From assembly GCA_963989245.1 (NCBI GenBank), contig OZ022358.1, positions 1,204,167-1,268,166 on the forward strand: 64,000 bases of DNA, written 5' to 3'. The first letter of the stretch is position 1; each line of letters opens with the position of its first letter. The notes under the pieces were generated by a model, which saw only the letters and a program-made list of their open reading frames with translations, was not told the origin of the DNA and ran no database searches. This stretch comes from Nansenia antarctica. Its lineage: Eukaryota; Chordata; Actinopteri; Argentiniformes; Microstomatidae. Both the position numbers and the translations under genes were made by a program. Shown here piece by piece: positions 52,180-62,887 of this stretch.

Positions 52180-52310
52180 CGTGGAAGGAGGAGGAGAGGG
52201 AAGGAGGAGAAGTGGGAAGGAGGAGGAGAGGGAAGGAGGAGAAGTGGGGGACCGGGGGGAGAGACCGAGGGAAGGAGGAGGAGGAGGAGAGGGAGACCGG
52301 GGGGCACTGG
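52180..52310. repeat. G/A-rich minisatellite upstream of the TNF ligand
   Basis: GGAAGGAGGAGAAGTGGG and GAGACCGAGGGAAGGAGGAG units immediately upstream of the reverse-strand start exon. A similar piece (GAGACCGAGGGAAGCAGGAG) lies at 52915. Confidence 0.75.
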
Positions 52311-52329
52311 CGGACTCAGACGGGGTCAG

Positions 52330-53210
52330 GGCGACCGCCCCCCCTGGTGCGCCCACGGATGAAAACGTCGCGCTAAAGTGCCCTTTTGAGTGGAGACATT
52401 GAGAGGACGTGCCCTATTGGCTGCCCTTCCAATGGGAAAACATAGCAAGAAAATTAAATAACGTGTCTTAATGAGTGCTCTGTTAGTGGATACAATGTGA
52501 TGCAGCTTACTAGGGCAGGCTTTCTAGGTCTAGGGGTCAGTCTAGGGCGCTTTTATTTTGAAGTTGCGAAAACGAAAACAGAAGACTATAATGTCATAAT
52601 GTGCCTCTTGTTGTCTTTCAGAGAACAGCAATGCTAAACTGCAGACATGTTTGCTGTAATTATATGACTTGGCAGTAGGCAGTCATCACTCAACGGTCGT
52701 CTCATTCACAAAACAGCATGGGTTGCAATGATACTAAATACAGTGTTTCCTCCAGGATTTTTCACATTATTGGCGGAGCGGTTGTGATTTTGTTTTTGTT
52801 TGTTTTTTTGCGCGATTTTTTTTCGCGTGATGGGGTCCCATGTCGTGCAGTAGGTGCCCTTTTTTTCTTTTCGCCCCTGTCCTTCAAACAGCCTGAGTCC
52901 ACCACTGCATGGGGGAGAGACCGAGGGAAGCAGGAGGAGGAGGAGAGGGAGATTGGGGGACCGGGGGAGGTTATCATGCTGTTACAACGTGGGAGGAGGC
53001 GCGCCAGAGACCCCAACCATGGTACAACAAACGACTTTATTTTATTTAAACAATTACGTTTGAGCAAAAACATTGTGAACTTTTACAACAAGATTGATTT
53101 ATTGATTCCAAAAAGTCTCACAACAACTCAACTTCTTAGAATGTTTTAATGTTTTAATGCCCTAATGTCTTACACTATTCCCTGTAGTTGGCGGAGCTCT
53201 TCCGCCGTTT
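52330..53210. other. Intergenic, no gene recognised
   Basis: Short ORFs only. The stretch from CAGTGTTTCCTCCAGGAT at 52741 could be one end of a hAT-like repeat, but no matching second end with a target duplication was found. Confidence 0.35.
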
Positions 53211-53213
53211 TTT

Positions 53214-53400
53214 AGGCAAGGCACGTTTATTTGTATAGCGCATGTTCATACAACAGGGGCAATTCAAAGTGCTTTACAGACACAGGCATTACAAAAGACA
53301 TCAAGAGGAGGATAGTAATAATAATAAAATAAGACAAGAATAGATATATATGATATGTTAAACATTTAACAACATAATGAATGAGATAATAGATAATGGA
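53214..53400 (-). mobile_element. Retroelement 3' tail
   Basis: CAAGGCACGTTTATTTGTAT and AATTCAAAGTGCTTTACAG. The same terminus appears at 56515-56640, also in reverse orientation. Confidence 0.65.
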
Positions 53401-53639
53401 TAGATAGACGTGTTAGTGTTTAATCATAATCATTTTGGGTTTGGGCCTGATTTTTAGGGCCTGATTTATAGGGTTTGGGCCTGATTTTCAGGGCCTGATT
53501 TTTAGGGTTTGGGCCTGATTTCTTCAGGGAGTTTGTTCCAGGAGCATGCGGCAGTGACAACCCCCCCCCCCCCCCATTTTTAAAAAATAATAATATAATA
53601 ATTATTAACATATAATCAAAATAATAATAATAATATTAA

Positions 53640-54185
53640 TGTGCCGTTTCTCATGTTAGATGTGATATTATTCCTTTCTAATGATCTCCAGATATTATGG
53701 TCAGATGGGTTAAAGGATGATACAGCACCGCTCCACTTCACTTTAATAAGAACTGCCAAACTGGACTCCACAGTTTAGGCTATTAGACTCGGACTCCCCC
53801 GTGCAAAAAACAATAGTGCAAAGAACAGTCATATATAGGGCTATTGGGGCATGAGACTGTCTGAGACTGTCTGTCGTCTTGGCGTCAGCTAATGGGGAGG
53901 CCTTGCTAATAAACAATTACAGCATCAGACACAGAGATTATAGTTCCCACTCCTCCATCAATGTGATGCTAACACAGCATTACTCCAGAACATGCTGCCA
54001 TGTACACCTCATTCCTACAGAGATTACGTTTAAATGGCAGAAAACATGTTTTGCTAGTGTCTTCCGAAACATTTCCAAGTATTTATCTTCTAACCACAGT
54101 TTACACTGACCTTGATTACCACCGTTGATTAGACACCAGCCTATTGTGTTGGGAGGCAGAGAAGGCAGACGTATTAAAGCCAAGC
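53640..54185. other. Intergenic, duplicated block
   Basis: 53990-54185 (AACATTTCCAAGTATTTATC, then CTTCTAACCAC and GACCTTGATT) recurs in diverged form at 54970-55180, each time followed by a CCCTAA array. No gene seen. Confidence 0.6.
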
Positions 54186-54955
54186 CAACCTTAGCCCGAG
54201 CCCTAACCCTAAACTCTAGAGTCTAGACTAACCCTGGTTGTGAGCTTAGAATGATAAGGTTCTATCTCCGTTTAGGGCAGTTCAGAGATATTGAGCGTCA
54301 AAGTGTTTACATTCCATGATTATGTTTTGTGAGATCGAACCTTTGTATTTTATTAATTACTAACTCGAAAATGTCAACATTTTAAAAATAACACCACACA
54401 GGCATTAATAAACACCTAATGGATCAGATTATGTAAAAAAAAACTCAATTTTCTACAAAAATGGAGATAGAACCTTATAATTCTAACGTCACATAGTCCT
54501 AACTCTAAACTTTAGACTAACACTAGTCATAAACCTAACCCTTGCCCTAACATTTACCCTAACCCAAAACCTTAGACTAACCTTAACCCTAAACTTTAGA
54601 ATAACCCTAGTCCTAACCCTTGGCCTAACATTTACCGTAACGCTCATCTTAGCTCTAACCCTTGCCCTAACCTATACCCTAACCCCAAACCTTCGGCTAA
54701 CTCTAAACTAATAGACTAATTAACCCTAGACTAATAGCCCTAACCCTAGACTAATAGTTCTAACCCTAGGCCTTGCCCTATAATCTTTACCATACCTGTA
54801 ACTCTAGCTCTAACCCTAACCCTAACCTTTAACCTGGCCCTAAACCTAACTGTTACCCTGGCCCTAACCCTAACCCTAATCTTTACCCTGGCCCTAACCC
54901 TAACCTTTACCTAGGCCTTAACCCTAACCTATACCCTGGCCCTAGCCCTAACCCA
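54186..54955. repeat. Degenerate telomere-like (CCCTAA)n array 1
   Basis: Runs such as CTAACCCTAACCCTAACC mixed with AACCTTTACCCTGGCCCTAA and TTTAGACTAACCCTAG variants. Confidence 0.85.
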
Positions 54956-55174
54956 GAGATGATGGTCAAATGTCAGAAAACATTTCCAAGTATCTTCCAA
55001 AACATTTCCAAGTGTTTATCTTCTAACCACCATTTACACCGACCTTGATTTACATTGGTTTACCCTGGATTCAAGAGTCAATATCACAGAGTGCCCCCTG
55101 CTGTTAGAAACCGCCATTACATCAATCATTCTCTTGTTGGAAGGCAGACGATGTATCGCTGCTCTCTCCAAGCC

Positions 55175-55505
55175 AAGCCAACCCTAACCCTAACCCTAAA
55201 CTTTAGATTAACCCTAGTCCTAACCCTAAACTTTAGATTAACCCTAGTCCTAACCCTACATTTAAGAATAATCCTACTCTAACCCTTTCCCTACACTATA
55301 CCCTAACCCCAAACCTTAGGCTAATCCTAATCCTAAATTCTAACCCTAAACTTTAGACTAACAGTTCTAACCCTAATCCTTGCCCTATAACCTTTATCAT
55401 AACTGTAACTCTAGCTCTAACGCTAACCCTAACATTTACCCTGGCCCTAACCCTGACCCTAACCTTTACCCTAACTATAACCCTGACCCTAACCCTATCC
55501 CTACA
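55175..55505. repeat. Degenerate telomere-like (CCCTAA)n array 2
   Basis: As array 1, following the second copy of the duplicated block. Ends at AACCCTATCCCTACACAGAG. Confidence 0.85.
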
Positions 55506-55683
55506 CAGAGAAACGGCGCCCAGGGCTATAGAAGTGCTGTCTTTGGCGACAAATCAAATCAAATCAGACTTTATTTATATAATATTTATTTGCCTTTCGT
55601 GCAAAAATAAATGATAATGTAAGGAAATGAGTAGTATAAGAAATGAGAGACATGGTAGAACATAGAGACCCGTGTGAGGAGTT

Positions 55684-55687
<4 letters not shown>

Positions 55688-55735
<48 letters not shown>
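55688..55735. repeat. (TG)n microsatellite
   Basis: About 45 bases of TG dinucleotide. Confidence 0.95.
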
Positions 55736-55736
<1 letters not shown>

Positions 55737-55839
55737 ACGCCATGAAGGGGTGGGTTTACTCCTGGTCTCCTGTCTCTCTGTCCTCTTTCAGCAGGAGCTG
55801 ATCATAAACGTTTTTATGTTTGATACTTTGGACAGCTGG

Positions 55840-55975
55840 TCATCCCTCTACAGACACTTCTGTTATGATCCAAGCGCTGGTTTGGACGAAGTCCATCTTT
55901 GGAGTTCACATGTCCCAGGAATACGCACTTCTGCATGTCCAGCTGGAGTCCGGTGTTGGTAAGTAATGTGATTAC
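55840..55975 (-). pseudogene. Gypsy-like reverse-transcriptase fragment
   Basis: The reverse strand reads LTNTGLQLDMQKCVFLGHVN followed by DGLRPNQR, the 'KC..FLGH' segment just after the YxDD motif of Ty3/gypsy RTs. Flanked by unrelated DNA and broken. Confidence 0.5.
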
Positions 55976-56169
55976 TAAAGGTACTAAAGGTAATGTGTAG
56001 GACACCTCATAGGTTTGCATCATGTTTATCTTTACCATAAATCACTACATCATCTAGTTCAGGATTCTTTTCAATGCACTCGGCACGGAGGCAAGGGTGT
56101 GTCTGGTATCTATCTGGTATGAGAGAATAGTAACTTTGTGCATGATAAACGTAGTAAGGTTTCTACTCT

Positions 56170-56650
56170 TAGAGGTAGTAATAATAATAATAATAATAAC
56201 TTTATTTGTATAGCGCTTTTCCTGCAAACGTTGCAGCTCAAAGTGCTTTAATCATTATATAATCATAATTTAATTATTTAGTCATTTAAAGGCAATATTA
56301 AAAAGATGGGTTTTTAGTCTTGACTTGAACATATTTGCTGAGGTTGCATCCCTAATGTAAACTGGCAGTGCATTCCACAATTTTGGTGCATAAAATGAGA
56401 ATGCAGCCTCACCAAATCTCTTCTTTTGTACATGTGGTACACAGAGAAAACCAGCGTAGCCTGTGCTGAGGCAAGGTCACACTGAGAGAATAATGTAGCC
56501 CGTCTCATTTGGCAAGGCAAGGCAAGTTTATTTGTATAGCACATTTCATACAACAGGGTCAATTCAAAGTGCTTTACATATAGCATAAAGAAATGCATAA
56601 AAATAAGGATAGTAAGAAAAAATTATAAAGAAAAGAGACATATTTGATGT
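56170..56650 (-). mobile_element. Retroelement 3' tails
   Basis: An (ATA)n tail with TTTATTTGTATAGCGCTTTT (56170-56260) and a second TTTATTTGTATAGCACATTT terminus (56515-56640), both reverse strand. No ORF. Confidence 0.6.
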
Positions 56651-56667
56651 GATGTTCTCTTTTTGAG

Positions 56668-56770
56668 AAGTGTGATGTTTTTATGTCCTGTAGTTTTATG
56701 TCCTGTAGTCAATGTTTACAACATCTGAGGCCGTAATTCTCCTGTGGATTTACCTGCTATGGGACTGTCC
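56668..56770. repeat. Direct repeat flanking the fucosyltransferase, left copy
   Basis: GTGTGATGTTTTTATGTCCT to GTGGATTTACCTGCT. The right copy is at 59728-59840. Confidence 0.8.
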
Positions 56771-56782
56771 ATTGTCCCTTTT

Positions 56783-56816
<34 letters not shown>

Positions 56817-57180
56817 ATTCAGTTTATTCAATTAAGTTTATACTGCAGGTACGTCCTGCAGGTGCTTCAATGTTGACAGGATACAGTGTATTTTTATTGA
56901 CGGAATTACTGTTTCCCGTGTATAAAACAGGTCAACTCAGGCACGATGACTTCTCTCACTTATTTGAAAGCAATCAATGATTGATTTAGTCAAATAAAGT
57001 AGCCTGTGTGAGCTCCGAAATTAGGGGCATTAAAATAGATCATCCTGCAGTGCACGCAAACAACAGGTGTCTATCCCCCTCCATCTCACAGTGTAACTAC
57101 ATTATATTACTACATACCTACATAACTACATTATATAACTACATACCTTATATGTATCTAACATGTATGTATCTAACATC

Positions 57181-57306
57181 AGTACCACAGTTTAATAACA
57201 TTGAGAAGACAAATACCATTTAGCTGACTCAGTTGAGATGACACTGCTCAGTTTGGAATAATAATAATAACAATAATGTTTTGTTTTTCCTCCACTATCT
57301 CCTTTT

Positions 57307-57330
<24 letters not shown>
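57181..57330. repeat. Duplicated segment, copy 2
   Basis: Second copy of 51683-51880, ending at the (CT)n run 57311-57382 that precedes the fucosyltransferase. Confidence 0.8.

Positions 57331-57382
<52 letters not shown>
57311..57382. repeat. (CT)n microsatellite
   Basis: About 70 bases of CT dinucleotide. Confidence 0.95.
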
Positions 57383-57385
<3 letters not shown>

Positions 57386-57601
57386 ATTGGACCTCTATCT
57401 ATTTTTGGAAACCTCTTCCACTATACCAGAATAAGACTTTGCAAGCCCACAAGTTTCTTCAGGATCTTATTTTTCTAGTTGAAATGTGTACTTGGTTTAT
57501 TTAACTGTGTAGGCTACTGGTGTTTTCACCAACATAGGTCAGTAATTGTTGGTCAAATAAACTGTTTTTCTTTTTTGTCTTTTTTTTTACAGAGCAAAAC
57601 T

Positions 57602-58699
57602 ATGTCACCAACAATATCCAAAAGAAGTGGTCTCCTCTCCATAATAATAACTGCTCTTGGGGTCGTGTGCTCAGTGACATTATTTATCATTTATTTTGAG
57701 CCATCATCTACAGTATGCCCATCCATATTGCGTCACAGCCTGCCGCCAGCCAATCACCAGCCAGAGAAGCCCATTGTGTTGCTGTGGTTCTGGCCAATCG
57801 GTGTGACGTTCGACTTCAAGGAATGCAAGACATTGTTCAACGTCGACGGTTGCGTGCTGACCGCTGACCGATCCCTCTACGACAAAGCAAACGCAGTCAT
57901 TTTCTATCACAAACAAGTATCGTTGCGTAGCCTGCCCCAAGCCCCACGACCCCCCTTTCAGAAATGGATCTGGTATCACGTCGAATCGCCGACGAACACA
58001 CACCGAGCCCCGGGCGTCGACGGCCTGTTCAACCTGACTATGAGCTATCGACGAGACGCCGACATCACCGTGAGGAACGAGCTGACCGCTGTGAAGACCG
58101 AGGTGGATAGTGACTTTGTCCTGCCTGAGAAAGACAAACTAGTGTGTTGGATTGTGAGCAACAACGATCCGAGAACCGGTACCGCGGTGAGAGCAACGTA
58201 TTACCGAGAGCTGGTCAAGCATGTAAAGATAGACGTTTTCGGCACTGCTTTCACAGGGAGAAGTTTGAGATCCGAGGACTATTACTCCACCATCTCTAGC
58301 TGTAAGTTCTACCTGGCGTTTGAGAACTCAGTCCACAGAGACTACATCACAGAGAAGGTGAACGGTCCGCTTGTAGCAGGAACCGTGCCGATCGTCCTGG
58401 GCCCGCCGAGACCCAACTATGAGCAGTTCCTCCCATCTGATTCATTCATTCACATAGATGACTTCCCCGACGCCAAGGCCCTGGCTGACTTCATCCACCT
58501 CTTGGACAGGGACAACGGGACGTACATGCGCTACTTCCGGTGGAAGAGGTTCCTGAAAGCCACGCCACACCTCCTGACCACGCAGAATGAGTTCACCCAA
58601 CCGATCTGTCAGGCCTGTCAGTATATGGCGACGGACAGACAAGGATACAGTGTTCGCCACAACCTCTATAAGTGGTACGACCAAGGATGGGATGTCTAG
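57602..58699 (+). CDS. Alpha-1,3-fucosyltransferase (GT10, Fut9-like), 365 aa
   Basis: Transfers fucose from GDP-fucose in alpha-1,3 linkage to GlcNAc of N-acetyllactosamine chains in the Golgi (Lewis-x type structures). Type II membrane protein: short tail, anchor at about residues 10-31 (LLSIIITALGVVCSVTLFII), stem, catalytic domain. Diagnostic segments: FDFKEC, LTADRSLYDKA, PFQKWIWYHVESPT, LFNLTMSYRRDADI (with an N-glycosylation site), KLVCWIVSNNDP, and the GT10 signature CKFYLAFENSVHRDYITEK followed by GTVPIVLGPPR. The coding sequence is one exon as in FUT9; the acceptor at 57591-57592, nine bases before the ATG, implies a 5' untranslated exon upstream. An in-frame upstream ORF part (57479-57601) is intron. 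The C-terminal CxxC (CQAC) is kept. Fut9-like by best overall resemblance; fish have several related copies, so orthology is open. Confidence 0.93.
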   Translation: MSPTISKRSGLLSIIITALGVVCSVTLFIIYFEPSSTVCPSILRHSLPPANHQPEKPIVLLWFWPIGVTFDFKECKTLFNVDGCVLTADRSLYDKANAVIFYHKQVSLRSLPQAPRPPFQKWIWYHVESPTNTHRAPGVDGLFNLTMSYRRDADITVRNELTAVKTEVDSDFVLPEKDKLVCWIVSNNDPRTGTAVRATYYRELVKHVKIDVFGTAFTGRSLRSEDYYSTISSCKFYLAFENSVHRDYITEKVNGPLVAGTVPIVLGPPRPNYEQFLPSDSFIHIDDFPDAKALADFIHLLDRDNGTYMRYFRWKRFLKATPHLLTTQNEFTQPICQACQYMATDRQGYSVRHNLYKWYDQGWDV

Positions 58700-58735
58700 T
58701 CTTCAGTATTGGATATCAGATAAGGGGGCGGGGCC

Positions 58736-59515
58736 AGTTACCCCCCTCCAGACACACCTCCACTGGCCCCGCCCCCCTTACCCCCCTCCAGACACACCTC
58801 CACTGGCCCCGCCCACTTACCCCCCTCCAGACACACCTCCACCTCCACTGGCCCCGCCCCCCTTACCCCCCCTCCAGCCACACCTCCACCTCCACTGGCC
58901 CCGCCCCCCTTACCCCCCTCCAGACACACCTCCACCTCCACTGGCCCCGCCCCCCTTACCCCCCTCCAGACACACCTCCACCTCCACTGGCCCCGCCCCC
59001 CTTACCCCCCTCCAGACACACCTCCACTGGCCCCGCCCCCCTTACCCCCTCCAGACACACCTCCACTGGCCCCGCCCACTTACCCCCCTCCAGACACACC
59101 TCCACCTCCACTGGCCCCGCCCACTTACCCCCCCCCCCCCTACAGACACACCTCCACCTCCACTGGCCCCGCCCCCTTACCCCCCTCCAGACACACTTCC
59201 ACTGGCCCCGCCCCCCTTACCCCCCTCCAGACACACCTCCACTGCCCCCGCCCACTTACCCCCCTACAGACACACCTCCACTGGCCCCGCCCCCCTTACC
59301 CCCTCCAGCCACACCTCCACTGGTCCCGCCCACTTACCCCCCTCCAGACACACCTCCACCTCCACTGGCCCCGCCCACTTACCCCCCTACAGACACACCT
59401 CCACTGGCCCCGCCCACTTACCCCCCTCCAGACACACCTCCACTGGCCCCGCCCCCCTTACCGCCCTCCAGCCACACCTCCACCACAACTGGCCCCGCCC
59501 CTTTACCCCCTGTAC
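58736..59515. repeat. About 40-bp minisatellite with GC boxes, 18 copies
   Basis: Unit CTCCAGACACACCTCCACTG followed by GCCCCGCCCCCCTTACCCC. Eighteen GCCCCGCCC-type cores can be counted, and some units carry an extra CCTCCA. It begins 37 bases after the fucosyltransferase stop codon. Confidence 0.95.
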
Positions 59516-59720
59516 AGGTGAACTGTCACCATGGTAACAGGGATGAACACATCGGAGAGTTTTGCAGAGGGACACCTGCTGCATCCGTCTGTGTTCCGTC
59601 CAGGCTCCCACACTGATGTGCTGCCAGGGCTTGGTGCCGTTGAGAACCCTGGCAGCGGAGTTCTGCACGTACTGGAGCCTGTCCAGGGCAGCGTCTGGTG
59701 ACCCGGACAGGACTCCCATT
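59516..59720 (-). mobile_element. LINE coding remnant
   Basis: The reverse strand reads SPDAALDRLQYVQNSAARVL, typical of LINE RT C-terminal regions, then loses homology. Its first part, with the end of the minisatellite, is duplicated at 60022-60180. Confidence 0.55.
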
Positions 59721-59727
59721 AAAGTGT

Positions 59728-59840
59728 GATGTTTTTATGATGATTTTATGTTTTTTATGTCCTGTGCTGTAATTTTATGTCCTGTAGTCAATGTTTATAA
59801 CGTCTGAGGCCGTAATTCCCCCTGTGGATTTACCTGCTCA
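59728..59840. repeat. Direct repeat flanking the fucosyltransferase, right copy
   Basis: Closely matches 56668-56770, including GTCAATGTTTATAACGTCTG and GAGGCCGTAATTCC. Confidence 0.8.
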
Positions 59841-60021
59841 GGGACTGCTGATGCAATTTAGCTACCCAGATACTTCAGGGAGAGTCAATGAGTCAATGGA
59901 GACAAAAACAAGAGGATAAAACAAACAAAAGATAAAAAGATAAAACAAACACAAAAAGAGGATTCACTTTTGACACACCGTGTGTGTGTGAAAGAGAGAG
60001 AGAGAGTTACTTACTTACCCC

Positions 60022-60490
60022 CCCCCCCCCCTCCAGCCACACCTCCACCATAACTGGTCCCGCCCCTTTACCCCTGTACAGGTGAACTGTCACCATGGTA
60101 ACAGGGATGAAGATATCGGAGAGCTTTGCAGAGGGACACCTGCTACATCCGTCTGTGTTCCGTCCAGACTCCCAAACTCCCCCAAACAGGATGAACTTTG
60201 CACCCCCCACCCAGTCCCCCCCAGCCCCTCCACCTCCATCCCCCCCCCCTTCCCCCCAAACAGGATGAACATTGCTGTTTTTACTGTTAGTACATACTGT
60301 ACCTATTATTGATAACCACTGCATTGTACATATCTACTGTATATCTTACTGTATATACCTCACACCTGCCTGTACATGTACCTGTACACACCTGTGGCTT
60401 GCACTATGCACTATTGCACTATATCTGTCTGGGTGCCAAATGCATTTCATTGTCACTGTACTTGTCCTATGCCAATGACAATTAAATTGA
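60022..60490. mobile_element. Duplicated minisatellite edge and non-LTR 3' tail
   Basis: 60022-60180 repeats 59460-59620. 60255-60490 is a + strand non-LTR 3' end: CATTTCATTGTCACTGTACT, then GCCAATGACAATTAAATTGA and a TGAATCTGAATC tail. Confidence 0.65.
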
Positions 60491-60794
60491 ATCTGAATCT
60501 GTTCCTGAGCCCACAGCGCCACCCAGAGGACACAAAGGGACATGACACTGTTGTCTCTGACCAGAGGATGGGGCCTTCACCTACCTGTTTGACTGACTAT
60601 ATTTTGGCATCTTCTTTTGTGATTTTTTAATTTAATTTAATTTTTAAATATTATTCTATTGGTTTTAGAATGTTTTGTAATTACTCAAGAAATTAGTAAT
60701 TCCACGATTATACATTATTACAACAATACAGGATTAGACACTTCACTAGAACAGCCATGGGTGGGGTCATTTGACTGTGAATATTTTTTTTTTA

Positions 60795-61025
60795 AATACC
60801 TTTGCACTCGATCAAATTTCAGGACCCCCCTTTCATGACTTTTCCTAGATATGTGCGTTCTACCACCCAGTATCCTTACATTTTCAAAATCACATCAGGA
60901 TAAGCCAGCCAACTAGTGGTCGTTGTGTGTGAATAGCAGCTTTCCATTGTAAAGACTATGGTCATTTGACCCCCGAGGCGGCTCTTATAGTAGGTAAAAA
61001 AGACACAGCTGTTCTAGTGTTAAAG
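60795..61025 (+). repeat. Unclassified dispersed repeat, copy 2
   Basis: Matches 15190-15445 in the last clcn5 intron, from ATCAAATTTCAGGACCCCCC to CTGTTCTAGTGTTA, with one internal stretch missing. Confidence 0.7.
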
Positions 61026-61294
61026 GGATGGTTCAGCCTATTTTCATGTTTCGGTGAAATATCATCATCTTAGCTTCTCTGGTTCTCTGTTCTCCACTTT
61101 GCTACCACGGCACAGGCTAACAGTTAGCGGCGCCTTCTTCACAAAGAAGACAAAGAAGACAAAACTTAAGTTAGCATCGTTTAAATTACATGCCAAAAAT
61201 CTCCTCAGAGAAACTGTATACTCAGTTTTAAACCTGTACTGCTTTTATTGTAATTGTAAACAACGTAGTTTTTTTCTAATATGAGGCAATGATC

Positions 61295-61400
61295 CAATGG
61301 AGCGAACAGGACCGGGAGTGTGACTCGCCCCATGTGGGAGTCGAACCCCAATCTCCCGCATTACCGCCGGCCGCGCTAACCACAACACCAAGACAGTTAA
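61295..61400 (-). mobile_element. tRNA-like SINE fragment, reverse strand
   Basis: The reverse strand reads TGGTTAGCGCGGCCGGCGG and GGTTCGACTCCCACATGG, A- and B-box-like segments at tRNA spacing. No clear body or tail. Confidence 0.4.
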
Positions 61401-61691
61401 GTCACTTGGTGGAGCTGCTAACGGACAGGTTCGTTACACTATCCCCACCGTGCGGGAGAGCGTGCCCTCATGCTTCACTATACCAAGTCCCTCACGTGGA
61501 CACGGCTCTCCGGTGGCCTTTGTCCCATCCCACTTCTGACACCAATGTAACAATTCATTGTTACATACACTTCCTGGATTCCATTATGACACCAGCAACG
61601 TTTGGTTCACAGCTAGTAATCACTCCGCGGTCGAGCGCTTTGAAGATTCTCAAGGAGGAGACTTCATTTAAATAACTTTTAATAAATAACG

Positions 61692-61823
61692 GCCGCGTTC
61701 GTAAATTCGCCGGAGCGCGCACTGGGTTAGACGTCGTAAAGGGACCAAGTAGCCTAATTTGATTGGACAAGAGGCAGTCACTTGGATGCTCCGGCACTCT
61801 CAGAGCGAATTTACGAATGCGGC
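61692..61823. mobile_element. Palindromic MITE, 132 bp
   Basis: GCCGCGTTCGTAAATTCGC mirrored by GCGAATTTACGAATGCGGC; related to 9363-9501. A 15-bp direct repeat TCATTTAAATAACTT lies on both sides (61664-61678, 61837-61851) at a small distance from the termini. Confidence 0.65.
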
Positions 61824-62196
61824 TGACAATAACATGTCATTTAAATAACTTGAGTTAAGTTCAGTACAGTTCCACTGGGATCTGGTCCAGCCTGGGTCTG
61901 GGGTTGTTCTGACCTTTATGACACATTGTTATGCAGCCAGAGAGAGAGAACACACCGCAAGGCCGTGTCATTAGCATAAAGAATCCCATGTACCAAAATG
62001 AACGCCCCCTGCCCTTTTATGGGCGTGCCACCCTGATGGCTTCCTGTCCTCAGAGATGCTCTGATGGATGCAGTGATGCTGTCTCTCAAGTCTTTCTGTC
62101 TGTCTGTCTGTCTGTCTGTCTGTGTCTCTCTCTCTCTCTCTCTGTGTGTGTGGATTCGATCATATTGAAGTTTGAGCAGTTTCAAAGATATCTATA

Positions 62197-62886
62197 GGCG
62201 TCTTCATAGCCTGTTCATAACCCTGTTTATAGCCCTGTTCATAGTCTGTTCATATCATGTTTATAGTCTGTTCATATCCTGTTCATAGTCTGTTCATATC
62301 ATGTTCATAGTCTGTTCATATCCTGTTCATAGTCTGTTCATATCCTGTTCATAGTCTGTTCATATCATGTTCATAGTCTGTTCATAGACCTGTTCATAGT
62401 CTGTTCATAGCCCTGTTCATAGCCTGTTCATAACCCTGTTCATAGCCTGTTCATGACATGTTCATAGTCTGTTCATTGCCCTGTTCATAGTCTGTTCATA
62501 TCCTGTTCATAACCATGTTCATAGTCTGTTCATAGTCTGTTCATATCCTGTTCATATCATGTTCATAGTCTGTTCATATCCTGTTCATATCATGTTCATA
62601 GCCTGTTCATAGTCTGTTCATATCCTGTTCATATCATGTTCATAGTCTGTTCATATCCTGTTCATATCATGTTCATAACCGTGTTCATAGCCTGTTCATA
62701 GCCCTGTTCATAGTCTGTTCATAGCCCTGTTCATAGTCTGTTCATATCCTGTTCATAACCATGTTCATAGTCTGTTCATAGTCTGTTCATAGTCTGTTCA
62801 TAGTCTGTTCATAGTCTGTTCATATCCTGTTCATAACCTGTTCATAGTCTGTTCATATCCTGTTCATAACCTGTTCATAGTCTGTT
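62197..62886. repeat. 11-mer minisatellite (GTTCATAGTCT), left block
   Basis: GTTCATA followed by TCCT, GTCT, GCCT, ACCCT or ACCAT. Units of 10-12 bases, uninterrupted for about 690 bases. Confidence 0.95.
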
Positions 62887-62887
62887 C

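Noticed and set aside
52741..53210. hAT element beginning CAGTGTTTCCTCCAGG
   Set aside because: A second terminus and target duplication could not be found, so it is only noted as a possible fragment.
54186..55505. True chromosome end
   Set aside because: The CCCTAA units are degenerate and are followed by an intact host gene; interstitial arrays fit better.
58587..59616. Proline/His/Thr-rich ORFs after the fucosyltransferase
   Set aside because: They are translations of the 40-bp minisatellite.
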